A stretch of DNA of 22,412 nucleotides from Stemphylium vesicarium (GCA_004380135.1 QXCR01000288.1:1-22412); one strand, 5' to 3'; shown: positions 9,432-19,221, numbered from the stretch's first letter. Notes: a model not told the origin generated them from the letters alone. Numbers and translations: made by a program.

Positions 9432-10553
9432 TCATTCCGATACTAGTGACTCCGCATCCTGCCCTTTGTGTCGATAAAAGCCCAAAGCTTTAAGCATAGG
9501 CTCATCATTTACTCGGTATAAATACACCGTGTCTGCATCATCTGCATGGTGCTGATACTCATGCCACGAGGGGATGCAGAATGTGTCGCCCTTTCTCCAA
9601 GAATATTCTTTACCCGCAATTGTGGAGGTTCCAGAACCCTCAATGACATGGAAAACAGACGAAGCTGTTGTCTGGATTGGTGGGCTTGACTTACCGGCGG
9701 AAATACGAGTGGCAGATGCGCCCAAAGTGCGGCTGACTGCATCTAGTCAGCTTCCATTCAGACATAGCGCAAACATGACATACTCTCGGATCCGTCAGCC
9801 TTCAGGTACGGCTTTGATGTGCTTTCTTCGGTGTCCTCGTCAAGCTGAGCTTTCATCCGGCTCCATGGAAACACGATGGAAGATGCCAAGGTGTCAATGT
9901 TCTGAGCCGGATACCTCGGATCGGCGTAGTGCTCTACAAAGTGGACCGGGTAATGGACAAAGTTAGGGAGGTCTAAGCCATCTAGCCAGATCATCGGCCC
10001 GGATCCATCTTTGCCATGGTCGTGCCAATTCCAGGTCGGGGTTAGGATGACATCGCCGCGCTGCATCTGAATACGCTTCCCGTGCACTGCGGTGAAACCT
10101 CCATTCCCTTCGATAATAAAACGACAAGCAAAAGCGGTATGGCGATGAGCCGGCGCAACTTCGTTGGGCATGACGAGCTGAAGGCCAGCATAGATCGTAT
10201 CAGTTGTGAACGGCGCTTCTGTACAATGTGTGAGTTCTTCTATAAGCATCGGATTGCAGTTGGACGTGGTTACCTCGCTTGGGGTTCACCAGCATCAGCA
10301 CACGACGTTCAGCCTGCTTCTCGGTGATAAGTTCTCCAGCTTGCAGCAAGCTCGGTCGGATCTTGCCGTACTCCCAGACATGAGGAATGCATTTTGGGTT
10401 TGGCAGAGGAGGGTTGAGACGCGCCATCTGCGCCCATAGAGGCTTGGTGTGCTGCGCTGCAGCAGTCTTCAGTAGCTCCCCCGTCGCATGTTCGCGATTG
10501 GGCTGCGGAGAAAGGCCGCTCTGAGAGCTCGTGATGGTTGCTGTGCTACTCAT
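9432..10553 (-). CDS. Gentisate 1,2-dioxygenase (bicupin)
   Basis: Opens the ring of gentisate (2,5-dihydroxybenzoate) with O2 to give maleylpyruvate. Exons 10553-10274, 10218-9784 and 9736-9432 join into 339 residues; introns are 55 and 47 bp, GT..AG. The first cupin carries the Fe(II) ligands H118 and H120 (PAHRHTAF) and H159 (WNWHDHG), with GDVILTPTWNW between; numbering is nearly identical to characterised gentisate dioxygenases. A second cupin follows (FHVIEG, KGDTFCIPSW). The start at 10553 gives a normal N-terminus; PLWAQMARLNPP is typical of the family. Transcribed away from the Zn2Cys6 gene across a 455-bp shared promoter. This gene fixes the pathway as gentisate, not catechol or protocatechuate. 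Intact. Confidence 0.94.
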
Positions 10554-11008
10554 GACAACGATGGGTGAATTTTGAGAGATGAGTGTAATAATGACAAGTT
10601 TGCTTCTAATTTGAATCTCGACTCAACATATTTCAGTCCTGGCGCACGCGTGTCAGAGCCAAATATCTATGCGCCCTGACGGGCTTGCTTTCGCCCGGAA
10701 CACGAGGACTGTGTTCCCGCTATCATGTTCGCTTTCGAATCCGATGGCTCGTAGTGCTACACGGTCTGACACAAGGTTTGGAGAGGCGAAGGTGGCTGCG
10801 CCCGTGTCGCGGCGGGGAGATAAGTCGCAGCGCCGTTACGCGTTCTCTTAGCGCGTTCGTGACAACTTGAAGCACGCTCCGGTCTCCCCGCCTGGCTGCT
10901 CACCGCGCCCTCGTCTATTGTTCCCTCGACTTGCTCGCCATCACAACATCCGGAACAACACTCCGAACCGCTGTGAATTAGCCATCTCCTAACTGGTATC
11001 AGTCATCG
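10554..11008. promoter_or_regulatory. Divergent promoter, gentisate dioxygenase / transcription factor
   Basis: 455 bp without a gene. It contains an inverted repeat CGGGC-N8-GCCCG at 10680-10697 (CGG and CCG half-sites 12 bases apart), a plausible Zn2Cys6 target that could allow autoregulation. Two CreA-type hexamers are present: GCGGGG 10812-10817 and CCCCGC 10886-10891. Small open frames at 10669-10870 have no recognisable product. Confidence 0.4.
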
Positions 11009-13634
11009 ATGGATGCATCCGAAAACACGCAGGCTGGTGGGTCGGACAACCCCGGCACAAATCGGAGGGCAGCGAAGCGACATAGGATCATGATAGCATG
11101 CACGTGTTGTAGACAGCGCAAATCCCGAGTAAGTGCTCGCTCTGTGGAGCTTAAATTTTGGCCATGCAAGCTAATGTGTCGTCATCTGAAAGTGCGATGG
11201 TGTAAGGCCGAAATGCTCAGCATGTGCGAGTCATAATTATGAATGCACATATCCAAACACAACGACTCTGACGAAGAATTCTGCGTCTACAAAGTCTGGC
11301 ATAGCCTAAAGTAAGCTTTACAGATATGAGCTTACCCAGTTCAGATATTTCGAAGGGCTTGAGTCACGTTTGACTGTGCTAGAACGATCTCTTGCGGAAG
11401 TCTCGGGCAAAGTTTCTCGTATCGAGTCTCTGCGTGGAGGTGATAGCCTGCCTCAACAGCAGTCACCAGAAACTACACACATCACCGACCTTGAAGATGA
11501 GGATGGTACAACAGTCGAAACACACGATCCTACCGATGGAATTGGATCAATTTCTTTCACGAAAGAAGAGGAATCAGGTTACTTTGGTGCGTTGATACTC
11601 ATTTGGTGCTCAAATAAATCTGTAGCTGACATACTTTAGGGCCCTCATCCAACATAGCTTTCACGCGTCAGATCGTGCGGTCCACGACGGAAGTTCTGAA
11701 GTCTATTTCCTCCACCGCAAGTCCAATTTCTCCAAGCGCGGCAGCGCTTCAAAGTCATGTGCTTCATGTTTCCCGACCACCATCCCCCCCTTCCAGAAAC
11801 TTTGGCACTGAATCGAACTCAGTTCCTGCTTGCACTGAACCCTTCGTACTTCCGCCAGAGAGTGAGACGATGCAGATGATAGAAACCTATTTTAGCACGA
11901 CCGGTGAGCTGTTTCCGTACATCGACAAGGAGGCCTTTCTGCATCAATATCACCAGCTCGCTTCATCCAACATTCGTACGGTGCGCAGATCTTGGTTGGG
12001 TTTGTTAAACATGATACTAGCGATGTCTACCAGTGCTAGTCATGGCGTCTCTTCGGCAACCGAACGAACAGCTATCTCGGATATTTTCTTTCGGCGAACC
12101 ATGACTCTCTGCGAGAAGCAGATTCGCCACGGGACGAACTTGGAAGTCGGCAAGTTACAGTCCCTGATGTCGGTGAAAACACTCTACTGACTATTGATAA
12201 GTCCAACTGCTGCTCCTAATGAGCCAGTATCTACAGGGTTCTGAACGATCTATCGAGACCTGGAACATACACGGGCTTGCCGTCAAGGCTGCATATCAGC
12301 TAGGCCTGCACTCTTCAGATGCAATGCAGAAGCATCCAGCCGTTGAAGCAGAGATCCGCAAGAGAACATGGTTCGGATGCGTAGTATTGGATCGGTAAGC
12401 TTGTTATCGTCACACATTCTACAACACCTGACAGACGCAGCACCTTGAGTATGACCATGGGTCGTCCAACATCCATTCCCGATAGCTTTTTAAAGTTGAG
12501 CCTCCCGTGTTCGTTAAGGAGCATTTGTCCCAGCTCCACTAACCTTGGCCAAAATGAGAACGACGATGATAGTACCGTGTTCTACACTGCGACAATGTGA
12601 GTTTGTGACTGGGCGCGCTAACCTTTGCTTACAAGAACGCAGAACTCTATACAAGATATTAGGAGAGATCATTGAGATCTTGTATGGGAACAACCTGGGC
12701 TGTGACGCTTCCGAGAATCTGTTCGATATTGCTTCGTCACTGCTGCAATTTGAGCAAAAGTACATAGGCTGGCAGCATTCTTTGCCTGCCAGTTTCTCAC
12801 TGATCGTACCGGGAGCCCACCTGTTCGATGGGAGAGGCGAGCTCAACCTAAGGTTCCGGCTAATTCTTACGCTACGCTTTTTGAACGTTCGCATCTTGAC
12901 GCACCGACCGATGCTCTCAAAGTATCTTGAACTTATTGCCAATCCACATTCAGATATGCAGCAAATGGCCATCCTGAAACAGATCGGGGCAAACAGCATG
13001 CGCATCTGTATAAATTCAGCAGTCGGTGTGATAAAACTCGTGCGAGAGGTCCTAGCTCCCCAAGAGCCCCGTTCCCACCTACTTGGCGCCTGGTGGTTCT
13101 CGCTGTACTACAGTATGTAAATAGCTCTATTGACATTTGCTTCCTACTAATCACTTGGCTAGCGTTCAATGCTTCTCTTGTCATTTATTCCGCCCTTCTT
13201 ATAATACACCAGATGCAGGCTCGCCAGCTTCCGCTCGACCTTGATGACACCGGCATATCGATGGACTCCCTCAACAAGGCGATTGAATGCTTGTCTCTAG
13301 TGGACAAAGGAAGCAGAAAGACTGAGAAATGCGTCCGATACATCACTGCGCTTGCGAACATGCTTTCTACAATCTGTAGGTCAACCCTTTGCCCATCTTT
13401 ATTGAGACATTTCGATGGCTGACCGATGCCTTAGACGTGCCGGATGGACCATTGGAGGTAGACTCCGATAATCTCGCAACTAACCCGTCTACGGCATTCT
13501 CGACGCGCCAAGCACCAATCAATTTCGCTCCGCACGAGATATCCGATTTCTATGATTCAACCGACTTGCACATAGGTATGACCCTAGACGACTTAATTTA
13601 CACTTCAGAGTTCAACTTAATGCCTACAAATTAG
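11009..13634 (+). CDS. Zn2Cys6 transcription factor with fungal-specific regulatory domain
   Basis: Nine exons: 11009-11128, 11193-11293, 11345-11586, 11640-12149, 12202-12394, 12441-12596, 12643-13112, 13163-13375, 13435-13634. They total 2205 bp and 734 residues and close in frame. The zinc cluster is C31, C34, C41, C48, C51, C58 (spacing 2-6-6-2-6), split by intron 1. A short coiled coil follows (YFEGLESRLTVLE), then a Ser/Pro-rich linker. The fungal_trans domain starts near residue 232 (ETYFSTTGELFPYID) and includes QYLQGS, WFGCVVLDR and LSMTMGRP. Intron 2 has a weak donor (GTCTGG); not splicing it would leave a TAA near 11310. Intron 4 (12150-12201) needs a GC donor (GCAAGT) and then restores LEVVQLLLLMSQYLQ exactly. 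Probably the pathway-specific activator of the cluster, a nuclear protein. Intact. Confidence 0.9.
12150..12201 (+). other. GC-AG intron in the transcription factor gene
   Basis: Donor GCAAGT, the strongest GC-type consensus; acceptor ATAAG; CTGAC branch; 52 bp. No GT in this stretch leaves the single base needed to enter the downstream frame, whereas the GC donor joins GAAGTCG to TCCAACTG and gives EVVQLLLLM. Without it the gene would be called frameshifted. Confidence 0.8.
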
Positions 13635-13754
13635 CTTGGGGCCAAGCATGCTCTGTGCAATCAAAACCACATCGCTTACAGGCTCGATGATGAACTTGTT
13701 CCAAATTGTTGATGGCTCGATGACATCTTGCATTTATGCCCTGTGTACTGAGCA

Positions 13755-15263
13755 CTAATTGTTCTGCCTGATCAGCTCGCTCACGGATCTCGTCCAAGCA
13801 TCATCTATCGCCTGTTCCGCATTATAACCATAGGCCCACCACTGCGTGACCGGATCACTCCACTGATTCGCGCTGCTGAGCATAGGCAACCCAGCAACTT
13901 CCGCGGCCATCGATGTGTCTCTAGCCATCTGTTCCGGCCCATCCGCAAAGTGCCATATCGTCCCGTTCACGGTACTAGCGTTCTGCATATCTCCGCTTCT
14001 TTTGATACGTTCTTGCTCGAACACGCGCAGCGCGAATGGTACGTCATCTAGAGAAGATATATGATTGAGAGCCACCGCGAGGGCGGCGCCATCTTCGACA
14101 GCCATGGCGGCACCCTGCGACATGTATGGCAGCATCGCATGGGCAGCATCGCCCATAATTACTAGTTTGTTGGATGGTGCGGTCCAGGATCGGAGCTGCG
14201 GACCAACTTTCAATGGCCACTTCAAGCAGTCATCGATGAGTGAGATGATTTTAGTTAACCTAGGAACTTGTTATTAAGATACGTACTCTTTGATGTAGAG
14301 ATACAACGTACTGAGAGTCCCATCCACCGAATTCATGCTGTATATCTTCCTTCGAAAATTTCCCTGTCCATGTTGCTGGGTCGGAGCGATCAATATGTGA
14401 CAGTACCATGTTGAAAGCCTCGCCGGCAGCGATTGTGTACGTCATGACATGTCTATTCTCGCCAATCCTGCGCAAGTGCATCGTCAGAAGGGCAGGCTCT
14501 AAGTGTCACAGACACCACCAGGTTTAAGCGTGCCTAAACGTACCAGATATTCAGCGATGGCTTCTCGACGATCCAGGCAATTTCTGGATTCGCTTTGATC
14601 TTTTGAACATCGACGGTCGCTCGATACGCAGCGAAGCCATTAAAAGAAGGTTCATGAAATGTGTCCTTGCAGAGAGCTGCCCTTGCTTTTGACTTGATAC
14701 CTACATATTCAGATTAGCATTATCCGCAAACAGGATCTCCAAGCTTACCGTCCGCGGCGATCACCAGATCTGCCATGATAATGCTGTCATTCGACAGCTC
14801 AACTGAAGCACTTTTCTCACAGTACCTCACAACCCTAGCATTCAGTTCGACCACAACGCCCAGCTGCAGCGCTCGTTGATGCAAGGCATTACGAAAATGC
14901 GCACGATGAACAACATAATACGGAACCTTGAAGTTCTCTTGGAAATCCTTGCCAAGCGCTGTGCGCCCAATTTCTCGACCATCTTTCCAGCGTCTGAAAT
15001 GAATCGCGTCGGGTTTCACGACCCACTGTTCCAAGTGCTCAAAAACACCCCAGTCGTGTAGTAGGCGCCCGGAGTTTGGTGGAATTTGGATTCCGGCGCC
15101 GACCTAGAGATTGAGTCAGGATACATATCGTTGAGGGGATAACTGATCGTACCTCTCCGAGTTTCGACGCCTGTTCCAGCACCCGCACTGAATGACCTCG
15201 TCGGGCTAGCGCAATGGCGAGGGCGAGTCCACCTAGCCCTGCCCCGACGACAATGATACTCAT
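13755..15263 (-). CDS. FAD-dependent aromatic hydroxylase (salicylate/3-hydroxybenzoate hydroxylase-like)
   Basis: A group A flavoprotein monooxygenase. Exons 15263-15153, 15103-14749, 14700-14544, 14467-14312 and 14259-13755 give 427 residues; introns of 49, 48, 76 and 52 bp are all GT..AG. The Rossmann motif GAGLGG is at 7-12 with E30 closing the beta-alpha-beta; DG (IAADG) is at 155-156; GD (IMGDAAH) is at 296-297. Using donor GTACGT at 14311 restores WDSQLTKIISLIDD-CLKWPL. With a gentisate dioxygenase nearby and no catechol or protocatechuate ring-cleavage gene, the likely job is making gentisate from salicylate (5-hydroxylation) or 3-hydroxybenzoate (6-hydroxylation). Salicylate 1-hydroxylase cannot be excluded from sequence. 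Convergent with the regulator, 120 bp apart. The frame stays open 342 bp upstream of the chosen ATG, so a longer N-terminus is possible but has no homology I recognise. Intact. Confidence 0.9.
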
Positions 15264-15892
15264 TTTGACGCGGGCTTGCTCTGGTAAAGAAGCAGAAGGA
15301 GTAGATGTTTCATTTCGTCCATTCACCTTTTCGAGGAAGCGCAATGCCTGGGAGGGATATGAAGTTTTCAGGCTCGGCGGATGATGTGGTGTAGCGACCG
15401 CTTCAGTCTTTTCTTGTTCCAATCGTTCAGATGGATCTGCACCCAATGTAGAGCTGTCTTTGATGTCTCCGATGATTGCGCGCATTTTCACTGGAGCAAG
15501 ATTGTTTGGTCTTAGATGTGGGTTCTGATGCGAAGAGTTGAGCTGTTTCACACTTTGATAGGGATCTTTTAAGATCAGAAATGACAGAAGTTTTAGGATT
15601 TGCAAGTCGAAAGAGCGCGGGCCAAGATCTTCTGACTTCGCAAAAGATGGCGGGGAGGAAGGCGCAACGGCCGTAGCTAATGTGCTAGCCGATGCGGCGC
15701 AACCGGATGTGAATCCGCCGCCTTTGCGGGCATAAACCCAAGCGAATGCTTAGATTAGCCGTATCCGAAGACTTGGAACTGTCACGAATGTTGAATTTCT
15801 GTTGTAATAACGCCTTGATTATGTATTCACAGAGTTTGAACATGAAGCATTCTGATGTTGCTATCGCAAATGCACAACTCTTAGATCTTATA
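15264..15892. other. Upstream region of the FAD hydroxylase (629 bp)
   Basis: No separate gene recognised. On the minus strand the hydroxylase frame stays open from 15605 to the chosen start (15263), with ATG codons at 15603-15605 and about 15483-15485. The extra peptide is Ser/Pro/Glu-rich low-complexity sequence (for example SLPEQARVK just before the start). It is treated here as 5' leader. The remainder, about 15610-15890, shows nothing identifiable. Confidence 0.4.
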
Positions 15893-16372
15893 CTACATAA
15901 TTTCGTACACGTCGATTTTAACATGATTTGGCACCTGCGGCGGAAGTAGATCGCCAACAAAGCAAGTACTGTTCAACCACGCGTGCGGTCCGTCGGCAAC
16001 TTCGAACCTAGGAAACGTTTTCGTGTACCAATCTGCGCCTCCTTCCTTCATCGAAACCTTGGAGGGATGTTCTCCAAAGACGCCGTCCATCATTTCCTGA
16101 CTTGCTCGGCCGTACCCTTCGTTCGTGAGGTTTATCAGAGTTCCGTCTTCTGCTTGAATGGTGTATTTGGCCAGAACATGAACCACGCCGTCGGGCCTTG
16201 CTGCGTTCCAATCGCCACCACCGGGAAGAATTGTTCCTCTTATCTTAGGTCCTTCAAAGCGTCCGCCGGTGATAGGAATAAATCTTCTTTCGCCGGACGC
16301 GGTTTTGCCGAAGCATTGTGGCTGAGCGAGGTCGACATGAAGTGTGAACGCGTAGACGAGGCTCGGAGCCAT
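15893..16372 (-). CDS. DUF3237 (UPF0311) family protein
   Basis: An intronless 159-residue protein starting MAPSLVYAFTLHVDLAQP, the usual start of this small beta-barrel-like family. Further family-like stretches are RRFIPITGGRFEGP (about residues 27-40), IRGTILPGGGDWN, and LINLTNEGYG. The frame is open further upstream to 16471, but that extension is not like the family, so the ATG at 16372 is preferred. Biochemical function is unknown. DUF3237 genes occur near aromatic-degradation genes in bacteria and fungi. It could act on, or bind, a pathway intermediate, but nothing in the sequence shows this. Divergent from the MFS transporter across 636 bp. No signal peptide. Confidence 0.8.
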   Translation of the reverse strand: MAPSLVYAFTLHVDLAQPQCFGKTASGERRFIPITGGRFEGPKIRGTILPGGGDWNAARPDGVVHVLAKYTIQAEDGTLINLTNEGYGRASQEMMDGVFGEHPSKVSMKEGGADWYTKTFPRFEVADGPHAWLNSTCFVGDLLPPQVPNHVKIDVYEIM

Positions 16373-17008
16373 GTTTGGCGCAGATCGTTTGTGCACCGAG
16401 TTAAAAGACAATAGAGAGAGTCTGAAGGCGAGTCTTAATCCTTGATGATTGTGCCGAGCTTTTCTGAGCATATGATGCGAGGAGGTTGTGGTAGGAGTAA
16501 TGAAGTGAGAGCCGTCGATTGCTCTCTTACTCGATCCATACCCCTACGTACGTACGCACCCATTGTATGCAGTAGTTGCTTGTTGTTCCCATTGGGCACT
16601 ACAGATAGCCGACCTCGGACCTCGGGTGCCCAAGCAGTGTTGTAGGCAGCTTCGGCCTCTTTGGGCATGAGATCGGCCGAAGCCGTCGACGGCCTAAACT
16701 CCCCGAGTCAGAACCCGCCAACCCTCCCGAGGACGCATCTCTTCGCTCGGAAGCGTTCCGAGCTTAAACGTTACCAGTCTTGCTTTTACTATCCATCCAG
16801 GCGCTTTTTGGTCCGAATAAGTGAGCAAAGCGAGCTGACGCTCGTGTCCAATTCAGGGTCTATTCGCTCGGTTGAGCGTTTCGGCAGTCCTCGACCTCCA
16901 GTTACCTCGCGGAGGTCTCCATTTACCTCGCGGAGGTCTCCATTGCAGAAATACCTCAGATTTACATCATACCTCAACCAATTTACACTTAGAGTAATCT
17001 CCGTTAAG
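16373..17008. promoter_or_regulatory. Divergent promoter, DUF3237 / MFS transporter
   Basis: 636 bp without a convincing gene. It holds a tandem 21-bp direct repeat (16902-16943), a perfect 12-bp palindrome GCCGTCGACGGC (16682-16693) nested in GGCCG-N10-CGGCC, and a short ACGTACGTACG run near 16550. An open frame reaches in from 16661 to the MFS start but lacks homology and is taken as leader sequence. Confidence 0.45.
16902..16943. repeat. Tandem 21-bp repeat carrying an inverted repeat (possible operator pair)
   Basis: Two perfect copies of a 21-bp unit, 16902-16922 and 16923-16943. Each contains the perfect inverted repeat ACCTC-GCG-GAGGT, centred 21 bp apart, i.e. two helical turns, on the same DNA face. 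It ends 65 bp before the MFS start codon. The arrangement suggests a pair of sites for a dimeric regulator, or a recent slippage duplication. Confidence 0.6.
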
Positions 17009-18763
17009 ATGACTTCACCCGAAAATGTTCAACAGGCTGCTGCCAGACATCATGGTCTGCCTCTGCTGCCACGCCCAACCAACGACGAACGAGATCCTTT
17101 GCGATGGTCGCAACGTCTAAAGCTTATCGCGCTTGGAGCGACCGCCTTTGTCAACTTCACAGCCAATTTCGCTGGCTCTGGACTTTCTGTAGCCGCTCCA
17201 GTGCTTGAGGTGCAGTTCCACAAGACCGCAAACCAAGTCAACGCTCTGATGACAGTGAGTCATTGATCATTTGAGAAACCTACGCCCAGATTTGACTCGT
17301 CCCCTAGTTCAACTTCCTATTCCTTGGAGTTGGTAATTACTTCTGGGTCCCATTTGGAGTCAAGTTCGGCAAACGGGCATCACTCGTCGTTTCAACCTTG
17401 ATGCTATTTGCGATTCTCGTCTGGACAGCCAAGACCACTACTTTCAACAGCCTTTTGGCTGCAAGATGTTTGTCCGGTTTTGCTTCAGCAGCTGGAGAAG
17501 TAAGGGTTCCGTTCTCTTGAATTGTGTGGAATTGACCGTATCGCAGAGTATCGTTCCCAATATCGTGTCGGATATCTTCTTTCTCCACGAACGAGCATCC
17601 ATGATGTCAGCGTAAGTTCAGAGACCCTCTCAGGCTCGCGACTGTTGCTAAAAGACCAATGGATATACCATACTCGTTTCCAGCGCCACAGCAATTGGCC
17701 CACTGCTGGCTTCATTCATCATACAGTACAGCCGTGACGGCTGGGTCGATTACATGTGGGTTTGTGCAGCTCTCGCCGGAGCTAACACCCTGGCAATCTA
17801 TCTCCTATATCCAGAGTCAACGTTCGAAAGGCCAAAAAACCATCTCCCTCCTACGAGTTCAGCAGCAAGTGATTCCAAAAAGCCGGCAATACTGAGAGTA
17901 GAGACAACTTCCTGGCACCGCGTCAGTGTGGTATCCATATCATGGCGATCGATATGGACAACCTTGTTCAGCATTAATCATGAAGTCAGAGTCACAGAGC
18001 TGTTGTTCAGACCGCTGGCAATGTTGTTCAAGCCAGCTGTGATGCTGGCAGTCTTCATATATGGCACGAGCCTTGCGTCTCAGGTCATTCTCATGCACGT
18101 ACCTACTTACTCATCGTCGAAATACGTTAACCTAATGACTTGGTAGATTCGCCTTTCCAAACTTGTTGATGGCACCCCCATATCTCTTCACTGGGATCGG
18201 GGTTGGACTAATGCAAGTGGCAGCCATAATTGGTTTTCTGATCGGCTGCTTCGCTGGTGGCTACATAGCGGATGTCATCACCGCGGTGGTGGTTCGAAAG
18301 CAGAAAGGTGTCGTGTATCCAGAGCAGCGACTGATGGCTATGCTTCCCGGGTGCCTTATAGCTCCGATAGGGTGCATCGTGATTGCATTTTCATGCGCTC
18401 ATAAGCTGCACTGGGTTGCAATCGCATTCGGTTTCGGCATGGGTGAGTCTCTCTAGCATCTTTTTGATTTCGCTGACCCTTGCAGTGTCTTTCGGAACGA
18501 TCTTCGCGCCCAACATTGCGATCACCTACGTCGTGGAGTGCTTCACTCGGAACGCCTCCGAGGCTCTGGTCGCAATCAATGTCTTCAAAAATCTAGTTGC
18601 CTTTTTGTTTCTTTATACTGCTGTAGATTGGATTGCATCGAGCGGATGGATCCAGGTGTATATGATCATGTTCATGCTTGTCTCGATGGGTATGCTGTTG
18701 TGTATTCCATTCTATTTCTTCGGATCGAAATGGAGGGGCCATGAGGAGGTGAGACTAGACTAG
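17009..18763 (+). CDS. MFS transporter (12-TM, drug:H+ antiporter-like)
   Basis: A plasma-membrane carrier, probably for uptake or export of the phenolic substrate or its products. Exons 17009-17254, 17308-17499, 17547-17611, 17684-18094, 18147-18442 and 18486-18763 give 495 residues, normal for the superfamily. A hydrophilic N-tail of about 45 residues contains RDPLRWSQRLK, typical of fungal DHA-type carriers. TM1 begins LIALGATAFVNF. A motif-A-like loop (PFGVKFGKR, 97-105) follows TM2, and SAATAIGPLLASF lies in about TM5. A cytoplasmic central loop follows YPESTFERP. Intron 4 (18095-18146, 52 bp) closes the frame only with a GC donor (GCACGT); the other four introns are GT..AG. The start at 17009 places the tail as in relatives. 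Direction of transport cannot be read from sequence. Confidence 0.87.
18095..18146 (+). other. Probable GC-AG intron in the MFS gene
   Basis: The nearest GT (18099) leaves no base over, whereas the downstream frame (FAFPNLLMAPPYLF) needs two bases before it. Donor GCACGT at 18095 supplies them and yields VILIFAFPNLL, with acceptor GGTAG and a CTAAT branch. The donor is weaker than that of the regulator's GC intron, so a small indel is the alternative. Confidence 0.6.
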
Positions 18764-19221
18764 ATATGCCCAGTAGAAGCTGTGGTGAATTAGTTGAAGT
18801 TCAACCAGCTATCCTGCTCATAGTGTGGTGGCGCTTTTTTGTCACCTTGCCAGCACTAATAACGCTGTATATCTGCACGCAGCTAACATAACTTCAATCT
18901 AGTCTGCCTTAAACAAACACATACATTTGCGGTGCATGTTCTCGTGGGTAGGAACTAGGAACTCTTTACCAAACCACTTCGTTGCTCTACTAAGGAGAGT
19001 AAGATAACAAAGAACTGTCTACAGTTTGCACAGTAACATGACTGCTTCGATGCGCGCTGGATCAAAGTAGGATGTTCGAGCACGGTTATCGGTTGATGAT
19101 AGAATTCAAATTTGTTGAACGCTTGTTCTTGTACTTGGGTACAATGAATCGCTATTTACTGGTAACGTGCTTGATTGAACACGCAGAGAAATGAGCAAAT
19201 TTGGTAGGGTGTAGCCCCTGC
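18764..19221. other. Convergent intergenic region, MFS / methyltransferase
   Basis: 458 bp with no gene seen. It presumably contains the 3' ends of both transcripts. Its first part (18810-18948) is the right copy of the diverged direct repeat; the rest shows nothing identifiable. Confidence 0.5.
18810..18948 (+). repeat. Right copy of diverged direct repeat bracketing the cluster
   Basis: About 72% identical by hand alignment to 3875-4014, in the same orientation, beginning 47 bp after the MFS stop codon. Distance between copies is 14.9 kb, and the eight catabolic-cluster genes lie between or immediately inside them. The methyltransferase lies outside. Confidence 0.7.

Noticed and set aside
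11294..11344. In-frame TAA near 11310 in the transcription factor, as if it were a pseudogene
   Set aside because: A 51-bp intron with donor GTCTGG and acceptor TTCAG removes the stop and joins the zinc cluster to the usual YFEGLESRL linker in the correct frame. The donor is weak, so some doubt remains.
12150..12235. Apparent frameshift in the transcription factor after LEVGKLQSLMS
   Set aside because: A GC donor at 12150 gives a 52-bp intron and restores the conserved QLLLLMSQYLQ stretch; the whole gene then closes in frame.
14260..14311. Alternative hydroxylase donor near 14287 (GTACGT after HQR)
   Set aside because: It gives a protein missing the expected segment before KWPL; the GTACGT at 14311 restores WDSQLTKIISLID and the frame.
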